Shown: positions 36,162 through 36,309 of the stretch, piece by piece
Layout: the number at the start of each line of letters is the position of its first letter
Position numbering within the stretch: the stretch's first letter is position 1
Source of the DNA: Bordetella parapertussis
GTDB lineage: Bacteria > Pseudomonadota > Gammaproteobacteria > Burkholderiales > SG8-41
Length of the DNA stretch: 36,309 nt
Direction: 5' to 3'
NCBI GenBank assembly: GCA_945901405.1
Contig: CAMDLH010000050.1
Coordinates: 1 to 36,309 of the forward strand
Notes under the pieces: model-generated
Told to the model about the DNA's origin: nothing
The model's database searches: none
What the model saw: the letters and a program-made list of their open reading frames with translations, nothing else
Translations under genes and position numbers: made by a program

Positions 36162-36308
36162 TCAAGAGTGCGGAGTTCTGCTGCGTTTTCCAGCGGCCTC
36201 GGCCTGCCGCTCGTGATCATCGATCCACTTATCAGTGAGCCGGTCTAGCTCGTCTAGTTGTTTTTCAGAATAGTCGGGCGGTGCATATTCCATCTGCAAC
36301 CAGCCGAT
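36162..36308 (-). CDS. Partial small hypothetical ORF, 3' end
   Basis: The minus strand is open from the window edge to a TGA at 36162-36164 and encodes IGWLQMEYAPPDYSEKQLDE followed by LDRLTDKWIDDHERQAEA and a short basic end. The N-terminus may lie off the edge or at the internal ATG (36293-36291). The composition is plausible for a real helical protein, but the family is not recognised. The gap 36073-36161 is AT-rich and shows nothing else. Confidence 0.4.
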   Translation of the reverse strand: MGWLQMEYAPPDYSEKQLDELDRLTDKWIDDHERQAEAAGKRSRTPHS

Positions 36309-36309
36309 C

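Overview
The window looks like a high-GC betaproteobacterial chromosome segment, most likely Burkholderiales-like. The main reasons are four intact Bug/TctC-type periplasmic receptors plus one truncated copy (a family strongly expanded in that group), a HyuA/HyuB pair, an EttA, a phosphatidylserine synthase of proteobacterial type, and several dispersed palindromic repeats typical of betaproteobacterial genomes. No rRNA, tRNA or CRISPR array was seen.

Layout. 1-1041: the C-terminal part of an IS110-type transposase (minus strand) butts against a Bug gene that has lost its N-terminus. 1219-6855: a double-length UvrA-like protein (four ABC ATPase domains, 1878 aa) on the minus strand, carrying several in-frame short-repeat insertions. 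6968-8851: a Bug receptor and an SDR-fold protein that lacks the catalytic Tyr and Lys. 8848-13582: a minus-strand operon Bug-hyuA-hyuB, suggesting uptake and ATP-dependent opening of a hydantoin- or oxoproline-like compound. 13759-17166: plus-strand genes for a PPK2 polyphosphate kinase, an HPt phosphotransfer protein, a beta-hydroxyacid dehydrogenase, a small DNA-binding-like protein and PssA. 17258-19732: a carboxymuconolactone decarboxylase-like protein and a large alpha/beta hydrolase (minus strand). 20160-24125: Bug, an Old Yellow Enzyme/dienoyl-CoA reductase-like protein, and another Bug. 24249-26012: a collapsed type I restriction-modification locus holding an HsdM N-terminal remnant, a DUF1016 PD-(D/E)xK nuclease and two small genes, joined by ATGA overlaps. 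26093-27763: ettA.

28081-36026 is the most unusual part. A 771-aa protein fuses an isochorismatase-like domain (catalytic Cys replaced by Lys), an aminoglycoside-phosphotransferase-like kinase and a CX5R protein phosphatase. It is followed by a MoxR-type AAA+ ATPase, a GTGA-overlapped protein of unknown fold (possibly the third component of MoxR-vWA ternary systems), a HExxH zincin fused to a vWA domain, and a charged helical protein overlapping it. I read this as a MoxR-vWA chaperone/protease system, possibly a biological-conflict or stress-response system, with its own kinase/phosphatase module. Related dispersed repeats (core CCACGGATTTACRCAGATG) sit at 27908-28039, 30413-30576 and 36042-36072, so they bracket the fusion gene and then the four-gene MoxR-vWA cluster. 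A further composite repeat block splits the cluster at 33203-33597.

The functional themes are solute capture by Bug receptors paired with different catabolic enzymes, genome maintenance or defence remnants, and the MoxR-vWA module. Assignments rest on motifs read by eye; no database search was run.
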